This document shows, piece by piece, positions 16,152 through 24,537 of a DNA stretch of 64,000 nt. The translations under genes and the position numbers were made by a program. Source of the stretch: Ohtaekwangia sp036786105 (GTDB lineage Bacteria > Bacteroidota > Bacteroidia > Cytophagales > Cyclobacteriaceae). The notes beneath the pieces are model-generated. The model did not search any database. It was not told the DNA's origin and saw only the letters and a program-made list of their open reading frames with translations. The stretch lies in assembly GCF_036786105.1 (NCBI RefSeq), contig NZ_DAIQRQ010000003.1, positions 1 to 64,000 on the forward strand, read 5' to 3'. The first letter of the stretch is position 1; every line of letters starts with the position of its first letter.

Positions 16152-18059
16152 CTATCCCAGTTCATCGATTTCAATCGCCAGCTCTTCCCATTTTTTATTC
16201 GCAGCGGCAAGGGCGGCTTCGGTTTCTTGGAAGGTTGTTTGTACTGTTTTCAATTTTACCGGGTTGCCGAATACTTCAGGGGTGGCAAGCTCATTTTCGA
16301 GTGATGCTTTGCGTGCTTCGAGTTCGGTAACTTGTTCCTCAACTTTCTTTAACTCTTTTTCAAGCGTCTTGCGCCTGGCTTCGTTGCCGGGTGTTTGTGG
16401 CTGTTGTTGTTTTACAGGTTCAGCTTTCTTTTGTTTGGGAGGTTCAGCTTTTATACCTGCTGCTTCGTTCTTCTTGCGCCAGTATTCATACTCTTCGTAT
16501 GTTCCGGGGTATTCTTTAATCTGTTTGTCTTCAATATACCAGATCTTGTTTGCAATCTGGCTCACAAAGTGACGGTTGTGCGATACTACCACAAAGCTGC
16601 CCAGGTATTGCTGCAGCGCCTGTATGAGTATATTTTCTGAAATGAAGTCGAGGTGGTTGGTAGGTTCATCAAGCAGCAGGAAGTTTGCTTCCGAGATCAA
16701 GGTCTTGGCCAGGGCCACCCGCGATTTCTCTCCGCCGGATAATACTTTGATCTTCTTGAATACATCATCGTCTGTAAAGAGAAAGCATCCCAGTACATTT
16801 CGTAATTCCTGGTCTGTTTTGCCGGAGCCAGCCTGCATAAGCTCTTCGAGAATTTCATTCTCTACATGCAGTGATTCCAGCTGGTGCTGTGCATAGAAGG
16901 CGCGGATCACATTATAGCCCATCACTCGCTCGCCCTCTACCGGTTCTTCACCGGCAATGATGCGCAGCAACGTAGATTTACCTTTACCATTGGCACCGAT
17001 GAGCGCAATCTTATCGCCACGCTCAATGGATATAGACGTGTTCTTTAAGATCTCTAATTGACCGTATGCTTTCGATACATTGTTCAGTGTAATGATATAG
17101 CGGCCGGGCTGTTGTTTGAACCGGAACCGGAAATTTACCGCGGCCGTATCATCCACCACTTCTTCAATGAGGTCCATCTTCTCTAACGCCTTTACACGCG
17201 ATTGTACCTGGCGCGCTTTCGTAGCTTTGGCTTTGAAACGCTCTATGAAACGTTCGGTCTGGCGGATCTTCTGCTGCTGATTTTCGTATGCACCTTGCTG
17301 TATCTCCTGGCGCAGTTCTTTTTCTTCGAGGTAGAAGGAGTAGTTACCTTCGTAGGTGACTAATTGCTGTTGAGTAACCTCTACAATTTTAGTAACCACA
17401 TTGTCAATGAATGTACGGTCGTGCGATACAATGATTACAGCGCCTTCATAATCGCGCAGGTAATCTTCCACCCATTCAATAGAAGGTAAGTCCAGGTGGT
17501 TGGTAGGCTCATCGAGCATGAGCAGCGAAGGTTTTTCGAGGAGGAGTTTGGCCAGCATCACGCGCATGCGCCATCCTCCGGAAAATTCTTTGAGCGGTCT
17601 GTGCAGGTCGGCTGTTTGAAAGCCTATACCTTCCAATACTTCTTCCGCTTTAGACTGAATCGTGTACCCATCCAGGTGATCGAATTTCTCCTGCAGCTTG
17701 GAAAGTTTTTCTACCAATGCATCCGAGTATTCGGTTTCGAGTTGTTTGATAGTAGTTTCAAGCTGTCGTTCAATCTCTACCACTTCCTTAAAGGCGCCCA
17801 TGGCCACCGTAAGGATTGAATCATTGGTTTGATAGGAGAGGAGGTCCTGGTTGAGAAAGCCGATCGTACAATCGTTGCTCTTGCTCACCGAACCGCTGTC
17901 GATCTTGTATTCTCCGTTTATGATTTTGAGCAAAGTTGATTTGCCACGGCCGTTCAAGCCAATTAAACCGATCTTGTCTTTCGGTTTAATAAACATGCTG
18001 GCATTCTCGTAAAGCGCGCGGCCTCCGATATAGTACGAAAGATTGGTGATTGATAACAT
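16152..18059 (-). CDS. ABC-F family ATPase (translation factor type)
   Basis: 635 residues, two ABC domains in one chain without membrane segments. Walker A: GLNGRGKSTLLK and GANGKGKSTLLR; signatures FSGGWRMRVMLAK and LSGGEKSRVALAK; Walker B MLDEPTNHLD and LLDEPTNHLD. An interdomain linker helix (RFIERFKAKATKARQVQSRV) and a C-terminal coiled coil (ARRKTLEKELKKVEEQVTEL) place it near Uup/YdiF-type members, which act on the ribosome E site. The start at MLSITNLSYY is preferred over an ATG 13 codons upstream because the first strand of the ABC fold begins here. Monocistronic. Confidence 0.93.
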   Translation of the reverse strand: MLSITNLSYYIGGRALYENASMFIKPKDKIGLIGLNGRGKSTLLKIINGEYKIDSGSVSKSNDCTIGFLNQDLLSYQTNDSILTVAMGAFKEVVEIERQLETTIKQLETEYSDALVEKLSKLQEKFDHLDGYTIQSKAEEVLEGIGFQTADLHRPLKEFSGGWRMRVMLAKLLLEKPSLLMLDEPTNHLDLPSIEWVEDYLRDYEGAVIIVSHDRTFIDNVVTKIVEVTQQQLVTYEGNYSFYLEEKELRQEIQQGAYENQQQKIRQTERFIERFKAKATKARQVQSRVKALEKMDLIEEVVDDTAAVNFRFRFKQQPGRYIITLNNVSKAYGQLEILKNTSISIERGDKIALIGANGKGKSTLLRIIAGEEPVEGERVMGYNVIRAFYAQHQLESLHVENEILEELMQAGSGKTDQELRNVLGCFLFTDDDVFKKIKVLSGGEKSRVALAKTLISEANFLLLDEPTNHLDFISENILIQALQQYLGSFVVVSHNRHFVSQIANKIWYIEDKQIKEYPGTYEEYEYWRKKNEAAGIKAEPPKQKKAEPVKQQQPQTPGNEARRKTLEKELKKVEEQVTELEARKASLENELATPEVFGNPVKLKTVQTTFQETEAALAAANKKWEELAIEIDELG

Positions 18060-18315
18060 AATGCAATTTTCTCCCCAGGCATTGCTGACCAATGCCACAC
18101 TGAATCTGTTGTAAAAATAATGAGTATTTGCTGATTTTCCGGATTTAGCCTTCGCGGCGATAAAATTTTGCCACTTACGTAAACCTTACCCTTTCTCCGG
18201 GTAAAAAAACTTAATTTCAGGCGTGTTTCACAACTCCTGGTATCCCGAAGCCCGAGTAACAGAATAATTCGGGTGCCGGCTGTGATAGCACATTAGAACA
18301 TTTAAATTATAGCGC

Positions 18316-19494
18316 ATGAAATCGATTAGCTCCATTTCTCTCATGATCATGACGGTGATGCTGGCCTGCGGAAATTCCGGTTCTGACCGTGATGTAATAG
18401 CCGATAACAGTACCACCGATGCAAGTGCTCCTGCCATTACAGACTATGCAGCCACGTTGCCTCTCGATAAAATCAAGTTGCCGGCAGGTTTCCAGATTGA
18501 AGTATATGCTGAAGTAGACAACGCACGCTCTATGGCGCTAAGTCCTTCTGGCGTACTATATGTAGGCAACCGCGATAAAGACAAAGTATATGCTGTAAAA
18601 GATACCAACGGCGATTTCAAGGCTGATAAGAAGTGGGTGATTGCTTCCGGCCTGAATATGCCAAACGGTGTAGCGTTCAAGGATGGTAATTTGTATGTAG
18701 CGGAGATCAGCAAGATCACGAAATATACCGGCATTGAGTCGAAGCTGGATAATCCACCAACGCCCACGGTTATTGCTGATAATTATCCTACCGAATCACA
18801 TCACGGCTGGAAATATATAGCGTTCGGTCCTGATGGAAAATTGTATGTGCCGGTAGGTGCGCCCTGCAACATCTGTGAATCGAAAGATGAAATCTATGCG
18901 AGCATCACACGACTCAATGCAGATGGCAGCGGTCGTGAAATATTTGCAAAAGGTGTTCGTAACTCTGTAGGTTTTACCTGGCACCCCGTAACAAAAGAAT
19001 TATGGTTTACAGACAACGGTCGCGATATGCTGGGTGATGATAAACCTTCCTGCGAATTGAATGTGGCGGCTAAGAAAGGAATGCACTTTGGTTATCCGTA
19101 TTGCCACGAAGGATCGATCAAAGATCCTGAATTTGGTGATAAGCATGCCTGCGCTGAGTTTACAGCACCGGCCGATAAATTAGGACCTCACGTAGCACCG
19201 CTTGGTCTTAAATTCTATACCGGCAACATGTTCCCGGCTGCATATAAAAACCAGATTTTTGTAGCAGAGCATGGTTCGTGGAACCGCTCGAAGAAGATTG
19301 GTTACAACGTAACCCTTGTAAAACTACAGAATAACAAAGTAACAGAACACGAAGCGTTTGCAACGGGCTGGCTGGATGATGCCACGCAGAAGGAGTGGGG
19401 GCGCCCCGTAGATGTACTGGTAATGCCTGATGGATCGCTATTGGTTTCCGATGATAAGGCCAACGTGATCTATCGTATCTCGTATAAGAAATAA
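18316..19494 (+). CDS. PQQ-type sugar (sorbosone) dehydrogenase lipoprotein
   Basis: 392 residues. The lipoprotein signal ends MTVMLACGNSG. The body is a six-bladed propeller of the glucose/sorbosone dehydrogenase type: GFQIEVYAEVDNARSMALSP, LYVGNRDKDKVY, HHGWKYIAFGPDGKLYVPVG, HPVTKELWFTDNGRDMLGDD and LLVSDDKANVIYRI. Family members oxidise sugars with pyrroloquinoline quinone in the periplasm. No c-type haem motif is present, so electrons must pass to another carrier. Whether this strain has PQQ is not visible. The following peptidase gene starts 12 bases on, so the two are probably co-transcribed. Confidence 0.88.
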   Translation: MKSISSISLMIMTVMLACGNSGSDRDVIADNSTTDASAPAITDYAATLPLDKIKLPAGFQIEVYAEVDNARSMALSPSGVLYVGNRDKDKVYAVKDTNGDFKADKKWVIASGLNMPNGVAFKDGNLYVAEISKITKYTGIESKLDNPPTPTVIADNYPTESHHGWKYIAFGPDGKLYVPVGAPCNICESKDEIYASITRLNADGSGREIFAKGVRNSVGFTWHPVTKELWFTDNGRDMLGDDKPSCELNVAAKKGMHFGYPYCHEGSIKDPEFGDKHACAEFTAPADKLGPHVAPLGLKFYTGNMFPAAYKNQIFVAEHGSWNRSKKIGYNVTLVKLQNNKVTEHEAFATGWLDDATQKEWGRPVDVLVMPDGSLLVSDDKANVIYRISYKK

Positions 19495-19506
19495 AACTAC
19501 TACCCT

Positions 19507-20628
19507 ATGAAAAAAAACCTTAGTATTTGTCTGCTGTTTGCCTGCGGTATATTTTCCGTATTGGCGCAGCCTGCTTCTGAGAAAGCGCCACTGGCAACTG
19601 TTTCGAAAGCAGGATATACTTCTGTGAAGAACCAGGCAAACACCGGTACTTGCTGGAGCTTCTCCACTACATCACTGGTAGAGTCGCAGACGATGAAAGG
19701 TGGTCTGGGAGAGTTTGATCTCTCGGAAATGTATACCGTACGGAATATATATACCGAGAAAGCTAAAAATTATATCCTTCGCCAGGGCATGGCACAATTT
19801 GGTCCGGGGGGACTGGGCCACGATGTAATTCGCGCCATCGCTACCTATGGCGCTGTGCCGGAGAGTGTATATTCAGGATTACCATTAGGACAAAAGAACC
19901 ACGATCATTCCAAACTGGATACACAACTGAAAACGTATCTTGATAGTTTGCTGAAAGTGCGCCCGATACCCTCCGACTGGATGAAAGGTTTTGAAGCTAT
20001 ACTGGATGAACATCTGGGTAAAGCTCCGGCTACGTTTACCTATAATGAGAAGCCCTATACACCCAAAACATTCGCGAGTGATGTGCTGCACTTCAAGGCT
20101 GACGATTATGTGAACATTACTTCCTTCAGCCATCATCCGTTCTATGCCTCTTTCATACTCGAAGCTCCCGATAATTTTGCCAATGGTTCGTATTACAATG
20201 TGCCCCTGGATGAAATGATCCGCCTCACCGAGCGCGCTGCGGAGCAAGGCTATTCTATTATGTGGGATGCCGATGTAAGCAACGCATGCTTCCGCCAGAA
20301 ACAAGGGTATGCCCTGCAATGGAAAGATGGTAAAGCTCCAGCATCCATCACACCGGATGATGAAGAGATGAAGTATGACCAACAGCTTCGCCAGACGCTA
20401 TATGAAAACCTGACGACACAAGACGATCATCTCATGCATTTGGTAGGATTGGAGAAATCGCCCGGTGGAAAGAAATTTTTCCTGGTAAAAAACTCCTGGG
20501 GCGATTCGGGCCCTTTCAATGGATTCATTCACGTATCAGAAGCATATTTTGCGATCAATACCGTGAGTCTTGTAGTTCCGAAAGCTGCTATAGAAAAATC
20601 GTTGCTTACCAAGCTCGGGATTCGTTAA
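19507..20628 (+). CDS. Exported C1 (papain/bleomycin hydrolase-type) cysteine peptidase
   Basis: 373 residues. Signal peptide MKKNLSICLLFACGIFSVLA. The active-site block is VKNQANTGTCWSFSTT, with Gln43 of the oxyanion hole and Cys49; the His lies in DDHLMHLVGL and the Asn in FLVKNSWGDSG near the C-terminus. This layout is closest to bleomycin hydrolase / aminopeptidase C, which are normally cytosolic hexamers; here a signal peptide sends it to the periplasm. It is somewhat shorter than the roughly 450 residues of cytosolic relatives. It follows the sugar dehydrogenase directly. Confidence 0.88.
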   Translation: MKKNLSICLLFACGIFSVLAQPASEKAPLATVSKAGYTSVKNQANTGTCWSFSTTSLVESQTMKGGLGEFDLSEMYTVRNIYTEKAKNYILRQGMAQFGPGGLGHDVIRAIATYGAVPESVYSGLPLGQKNHDHSKLDTQLKTYLDSLLKVRPIPSDWMKGFEAILDEHLGKAPATFTYNEKPYTPKTFASDVLHFKADDYVNITSFSHHPFYASFILEAPDNFANGSYYNVPLDEMIRLTERAAEQGYSIMWDADVSNACFRQKQGYALQWKDGKAPASITPDDEEMKYDQQLRQTLYENLTTQDDHLMHLVGLEKSPGGKKFFLVKNSWGDSGPFNGFIHVSEAYFAINTVSLVVPKAAIEKSLLTKLGIR

Positions 20629-20658
20629 AAATTTCGTGAACGCTATCTGCCCTGACCC

Positions 20659-21447
20659 ATGCACCCCGTGTTGTTCAAACTTGGCGGACTAACCGTATAT
20701 AGCTACGGCTTTATGATTGCACTTGGCACAGTGGCAGGTGTTGCCTATATGGTGATCAGGGGAAAGAAAGAAGTGGGGCTTACGTTCGATCAGGCAAATT
20801 CATTGTTTCTTTTCATTTTTATTGCAGCCTTTGCAGGCGGGAAGGCCCTGCTGTTTTTTGAAGATGCCAGACTTTATGTACAGCATCCCGCAAGGTTATT
20901 GACGGGTCGTGGTTTTGTATTCTATGGATCGTTTCTGTTTGCGATACCCACCATGTTCTGGTTCTTCAAACGGAACAAGCTGCCGACTTATGCTATGCTC
21001 GACATTATGGCGGTTACTACCTGCCTGGTACACATGTTTGGTCGCATCGGTTGTTTCCTCGCCGGATGCTGCTATGGTTTACCCACCGATTCTATTTTTG
21101 GTGTGATCTTTACCGACCCGGCATGCCACGCCAATCCAAAAGGCGTACCCCTTCATCCAACACAATTGTATGAATCGGGCTATATATTTATGGTGATGCT
21201 TGTATTGCTATACCTGCGCGAAAAAAGAACATTCTATGGCCAGTTATTCCTTACGTATCTGATGCTGTATGCCATTGGCCGCTATGCGTTGGAGTTTTTT
21301 CGAGGAGATACTGAGCGCGGTTTTATTATTAAAGATTATCTGTCGCACTCACAGTTTATAGCGCTCGCTATATTTGTGGTGGTGGTATACGTCTACAATC
21401 GCTGGTCAAAGCGTAACCTGATAAGCTTGTACAAGAAGCCTATTTAA
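20659..21447 (+). CDS. lgt: Prolipoprotein diacylglyceryl transferase
   Basis: 262 residues with seven hydrophobic segments. Family marks: GFMIALGTVAGVAYM, the signature GRIGCFLAGCCYGLPTDS, HPTQLYESGYIF and YALEFFRGD. Lgt attaches diacylglycerol to the lipobox Cys of prelipoproteins in the inner membrane, the first step for the many lipoproteins encoded here. It begins 30 bases after the peptidase gene and may share its transcript. Its last 8 bases overlap the end of the convergent META-domain gene. Confidence 0.97.
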   Translation: MHPVLFKLGGLTVYSYGFMIALGTVAGVAYMVIRGKKEVGLTFDQANSLFLFIFIAAFAGGKALLFFEDARLYVQHPARLLTGRGFVFYGSFLFAIPTMFWFFKRNKLPTYAMLDIMAVTTCLVHMFGRIGCFLAGCCYGLPTDSIFGVIFTDPACHANPKGVPLHPTQLYESGYIFMVMLVLLYLREKRTFYGQLFLTYLMLYAIGRYALEFFRGDTERGFIIKDYLSHSQFIALAIFVVVVYVYNRWSKRNLISLYKKPI

Positions 21448-21859
21448 GGTATACAGAATGAAAGGTAGCAAGCAGTGTGTTGCCTTCGTATAGCTCCAGC
21501 GTTTCACCGTTGATCTTGTAGTTGTCTGCTGAATCGAGTGTTTTGGTAAGGAAGTTCTCTACATCCAGGCGATCGCAGGCCATCTTGGTAGTAATGGTAG
21601 TAAACTTGATCTTGTTGCCATCCTGTGTATAATTACCACCGAGGCTGTTACATCCGGCAAATCCCTTGATGCGTTTTTCTCCGCCCTCACTGCTCAAAAC
21701 GAAATGTACTTCTTTGGAACCATCCGGAGTTTCAACAGGCATGCCGTTTATATCAGCCAGCTTCCAGTATGTATTTTCAAGGTGCGCCATGCTTTCGTTG
21801 TTTTGGGCTGTTTTGCATTGAAAGGAAATCAACAGCGCGAAGAAGAGGATCTTTTTCAT
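21440..21859 (-). CDS. META-domain (HslJ-like) lipoprotein
   Basis: 139 residues. MKKILFFALLISFQC is a short lipoprotein signal with Cys at 15. The META domain follows: LENTYWKLADINGMPVE, the beta strand GFAGCNSLGGNYT and ITTKMACDRLDVENFLTKTL. HslJ of E. coli is a heat-inducible outer-membrane protein linked to novobiocin resistance; the biochemical role is unclear. An in-frame TTG two codons upstream is a less likely start. A heptamer repeat element lies directly upstream and may hold its promoter. Overlaps lgt by 8 bases, tail to tail. Confidence 0.88.
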   Translation of the reverse strand: MKKILFFALLISFQCKTAQNNESMAHLENTYWKLADINGMPVETPDGSKEVHFVLSSEGGEKRIKGFAGCNSLGGNYTQDGNKIKFTTITTKMACDRLDVENFLTKTLDSADNYKINGETLELYEGNTLLATFHSVYLK

Positions 21860-21868
21860 AGGCAATAT

Positions 21869-21931
21869 GGTTATCCGTTATTCGTTATCCGCAAGAGTCT
21901 GTTAACGGTTAACGTGTAACCGTTAACGACT
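21869..21931. repeat. Heptamer inverted repeat element, family 1
   Basis: Units GGTTATC, CGTTATT, CGTTATC, CGCAAGA, GTCTGTT, AACGGTT, AACGTGT, AACCGTT, AACGACT in strict 7-bp register. It lies between the META gene and the DUF1080 gene, directly followed by a partial family 2 element. Confidence 0.8.
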
Positions 21932-21939
21932 CCCAGGTA

Positions 21940-21994
21940 TACACTATAATCTCGTGCCCACCTGCTTGTCTGGCAGCTCGTAGCCCGCAGCTAT
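21940..21994. repeat. Partial family 2 repeat
   Basis: The segment GTCTGGCAGCTCGTAGCC is close to GTCTGGTGGCTCGTAGCC of the full element near 24 kb, and the preceding ACACTATAATC recalls its CCATACAATCC. Only one end of the element is recognisable here, just beyond the stop of the DUF1080 gene. Confidence 0.6.
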
Positions 21995-21995
21995 C

Positions 21996-22754
21996 TCAAA
22001 GATCGCGGATCCAGATATTCCGATAGCTTACCGGGTTGCCGTGATCCTGCAGGCGGATCGGACCCTTTTCGTAAGCCTTGTATACCGGTAAACCTATATA
22101 TTCTGTAGGGCCCCAGATCGCTACGTGATTTTGCGAAAGCACTCCATTGTGCACTACGGTTACATAGGCAGGAACAAGAACACGTCCTTCTGCATTAAAG
22201 CGTGGTGCGGTAAAGTATATATCGTATACCTGCCACTCTCCGGGCTTGCGGCACGCATTCACCAGCGGTATGTGTTGTTTGTAGATAGAACTGGCCTGGC
22301 CGTTGGCGTAAGTCTTGTTGTTGTAGTTATCGAGCACCTGTACTTCGTAGCGTTCCTGCAGAAATATACCGCTGTTACCGCGTCCCTGGCTTACTTGTTT
22401 CGGGTCAACCTCCGCAGGTGAGCGCCACTCTACGTGCAATTGAAAATCACCGAACTCTTTTTTCGTCTTTATATCTTTGCTCCCCGCCACTACCGTTACA
22501 GCACCATCTTTTATAGTCCACTTCGGGGCCGTGCCATCGATGCATACCCAGTTGTCAAGCGATTTTCCGTCAAACAATACAGTGGCATCCGAAGGTGCAT
22601 CGCCTGTTTTCTCGGCAGGTGTAATGATGCGGGGTTGTGGTTCCCATATTTCAGATGACTCGGGAGTTTTTTTGTTAGGTTGATCCTGGGCTTGCACGGC
22701 ATTCGCGGCACCTAACAGTGCCAGTGCCACAAGCAGATGATTGGCTTTTTGCAT
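21996..22754 (-). CDS. DUF1080 (3-keto-disaccharide hydrolase type) exported protein
   Basis: 252 residues with a signal peptide (HLLVALALLGAANAVQA). The DUF1080 lectin-like beta sandwich is seen as VLFDGKSLDNWVCIDGTAPK, FGDFQLHVEWRSP, GRGNSGIFLQERYEVQVLDN and the final LQDHGNPVSYRNIWIRDL. Proteins of this family cleave 3-keto-glycosides or bind carbohydrate in the periplasm; the exact substrate is unknown. It is the last gene of a three-gene minus-strand group (DUF2911, unknown, DUF1080), 18 bases after the preceding one. Confidence 0.9.
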   Translation of the reverse strand: MQKANHLLVALALLGAANAVQAQDQPNKKTPESSEIWEPQPRIITPAEKTGDAPSDATVLFDGKSLDNWVCIDGTAPKWTIKDGAVTVVAGSKDIKTKKEFGDFQLHVEWRSPAEVDPKQVSQGRGNSGIFLQERYEVQVLDNYNNKTYANGQASSIYKQHIPLVNACRKPGEWQVYDIYFTAPRFNAEGRVLVPAYVTVVHNGVLSQNHVAIWGPTEYIGLPVYKAYEKGPIRLQDHGNPVSYRNIWIRDL

Positions 22755-22772
22755 ATTCGTCTGGTTTATTAA

Positions 22773-23285
22773 TTAGAAGTCGTTGGCTATGTCGTTCACT
22801 TTTTTCTCCTTGTCTTCTTTCATCATGTTGCGAACAACAGGAGAGGTATATTCCAATATAAGTTCGTGCTTACCGGTTGCTTTGAAACGTAGCATAATGC
22901 GATCGCTCTTCCAGAAGTATAATTGGTTTTTCATATCATAGTCCGCCTTGCCGTAGAGCGATTCCAGTGCTTTCATCAGACGCGGATCTTTTTCGGTAGT
23001 CACAGTAATCTCGTAGATCAGATCCTTATAGGCCTTCATCTCGATATCTTTCACCCTCACTTCACCAATCTTTTCATAGTCGGTATGCTCCACAGAATAT
23101 AGCTTGGCCGGGTAAACGTCCTTCTCTTTAAACTCTTTTTTCATTTTGGAGCCTTTCACCGAATCGGCTACAGCGCCCAGCTGAATACCTTTAAAGCCAT
23201 TTCTCTTTTCAAGCTCCTCAATGCTTTGAGCATGCACCAGGGATACCATTAACAAGAACAGGACCGGAAGGATAGCGCGGATCAT
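22773..23285 (-). CDS. Exported protein of unknown function
   Basis: 170 residues. Signal peptide MIRAILPVLFLLMVSLVHAQ. The mature part begins IEELEKRNGFKGIQLGAVAD, then mixed alpha/beta with many Lys and Glu, including KALESLYGKADYDMKNQLYF, a pattern seen in proteins that measure or bind small ligands but not diagnostic. No family assigned. It lies 4 bases after DUF2911 and 18 before DUF1080, so the three genes form an operon. Confidence 0.7.
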   Translation of the reverse strand: MIRAILPVLFLLMVSLVHAQSIEELEKRNGFKGIQLGAVADSVKGSKMKKEFKEKDVYPAKLYSVEHTDYEKIGEVRVKDIEMKAYKDLIYEITVTTEKDPRLMKALESLYGKADYDMKNQLYFWKSDRIMLRFKATGKHELILEYTSPVVRNMMKEDKEKKVNDIANDF

Positions 23286-23289
23286 GAGT

Positions 23290-23817
23290 TTAATTTATGA
23301 ACTTAATCGGAATACTAATCTTTGTTCTGTCCCACATTATCAAAAGGTCTGCCACATCATTTCGCTGGTCAAATTTCATGGTGAGTGGCTCGTAAATAAG
23401 GTTGCCAGTAGATTGCACGGGCACATCGAAGCGAATCAGGTCCTGCTTCTGGTTATAATTATACGAACCCCACAGGCCTACATCTTTGTTTACAATGATG
23501 GTCCATTTTTCCTTATCGGGTATAGTAAATATAGAATATGTTCCGGCCTTTACCAGGAAGCCTTTAAAGGTAAGGTCTTTGGTAAGCGTGATCTCGGTCG
23601 CTTCATTGGCACCAGGGCTCCATTCCTTTCCAAATGGAATAAGCTTGCCAAAAATTTCGCGTCCGTTCTTATAGGGTTGTGAATATGTGAGCTTGACATA
23701 CGACTCTTTATAACGCATGGAGATAACATCGAGTGGACTGGTTCGCGGACGGATTTCCTGTGTCCATCCTGGAGTGAAAAATACCAGACAGTAAAATGTG
23801 AGAATATATCGTGTCAT
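23290..23817 (-). CDS. DUF2911 exported protein
   Basis: 175 residues with a signal peptide (MTRYILTFYCLVFFTPGWTQ). DUF2911 marks are clear: VKLTYSQPYKNGREIFGKLI, PFGKEWSPGANEATEITLT, KAGTYSIFTIPDKEKWTIIV and VGLWGSYNYNQKQDLIRF. The family is nearly confined to Bacteroidota and related phyla and has no known function. First gene of the three-gene group; its start faces a family 2 repeat and the divergent dCMP deaminase gene 236 bases away. Confidence 0.9.
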   Translation of the reverse strand: MTRYILTFYCLVFFTPGWTQEIRPRTSPLDVISMRYKESYVKLTYSQPYKNGREIFGKLIPFGKEWSPGANEATEITLTKDLTFKGFLVKAGTYSIFTIPDKEKWTIIVNKDVGLWGSYNYNQKQDLIRFDVPVQSTGNLIYEPLTMKFDQRNDVADLLIMWDRTKISIPIKFIN

Positions 23818-23860
23818 TCGGTTTTAAAGATAATAATTTAGAATTCATCTGCAGATTAAA

Positions 23861-24013
23861 TAGCTGCTAGCCGCAGCTACGAGCTGCTGGGTCGGCTACA
23901 GCTATTTCGCGAATGCCTGACAAGGAACATCGATCAACGAATGCCGAAGTATAGAAGCACCATACAATCCATTCACCTCACACGTCTGGTGGCTCGTAGC
24001 CAGCAGCCAGCAG
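23861..24013. repeat. Family 2 inverted repeat, full copy (MITE-like)
   Basis: The left end TAGCTGCTAGCCGCAGCTAC and the right end GGCTCGTAGCCAGCAGCC are imperfect inverted repeats of about 30 bp around a 90-bp core. The core GAATGCCGAAGTATAGAAGC ... CACCTCACACGTCTGGT recurs in reverse orientation near 49.9 kb and in part near 21.97 kb. It encodes nothing visible. It fills most of the divergent intergenic region between DUF2911 and dCMP deaminase. Confidence 0.75.
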
Positions 24014-24016
24014 TTT

Positions 24017-24041
24017 AAAAAAAAGCTCGTAGCTTTTTTTT
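24017..24041. promoter_or_regulatory. Perfect A/T-flanked palindrome upstream of dCMP deaminase
   Basis: AAAAAAAAGCT and AGCTTTTTTTT pair perfectly over 11 bp around a CGT loop, abutting the end of the family 2 element and overlapping a near -7 box (TACTTTTA) 6 bases before the gene's ATG region. It could be an operator, or the terminator-like end of the repeat. Confidence 0.45.
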
Positions 24042-24053
24042 ACTTTTACGCCC

Positions 24054-24536
24054 ATGTCTCGTCCTGCTTTTGATGATATCTACATGGAGCTGGCAATAAA
24101 TCTGGCCAGACGTTCACATTGTATCAAGCGTCACGTTGGTGCTGTGCTTGCAAAAGATACACGCATTATATCCATCGGGTATAATGGTCCGCCGGCAGGA
24201 ACACACAACTGCGATGAAGAATGGCCCGATACAGGTTGCCCTCGCGATTCCAAGGGAGGGTGTTCACTCGCGCTTCACGCAGAGCAGAATGCTATCTTGT
24301 ATGCCGTGAAAAATAAAACTTCAGTAGAAGGAGCGACATTGTATATAACGCTGTCTCCCTGCCTGGCATGTTCGCGGATTATTTACTCGATGGGTATCCG
24401 TAAGGTGGTATACCTGAATTCGTATGCTCAGTACAAAGGAATACCTTCCGATGAAGGTGTCGACTTCCTTCTAAAGTTTGGGGTAGAGGTGGAAAAGTTT
24501 AGCGGGTCACTCACGAACGTGACGCACATGATATAG
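24054..24536 (+). CDS. dCMP deaminase (ComEB type)
   Basis: 160 residues of the zinc-dependent cytidine/deoxycytidylate deaminase family. The zinc and catalytic residues are in LHAEQNAILYA (His and Glu) and TLSPCLACSRIIYSMG (two Cys); an N-terminal HVGAVLAKDTRIISIGYNG and GGCSLALHAE are typical of ComEB/dCMP deaminase. The enzyme makes dUMP for thymidylate synthesis. The start is ATG, eight codons before MELAINLARRSH. One base separates its stop from that of the convergent Lys/Ala-tailed protein. Confidence 0.92.
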   Translation: MSRPAFDDIYMELAINLARRSHCIKRHVGAVLAKDTRIISIGYNGPPAGTHNCDEEWPDTGCPRDSKGGCSLALHAEQNAILYAVKNKTSVEGATLYITLSPCLACSRIIYSMGIRKVVYLNSYAQYKGIPSDEGVDFLLKFGVEVEKFSGSLTNVTHMI

Positions 24537-24537
24537 A

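Noticed and set aside
18176..18212. Hairpin TACCC / GGGTA followed by A-run between the ABC-F gene and the sugar dehydrogenase
   Set aside because: The stem is only five pairs and lies between divergent genes, where a terminator makes little sense.
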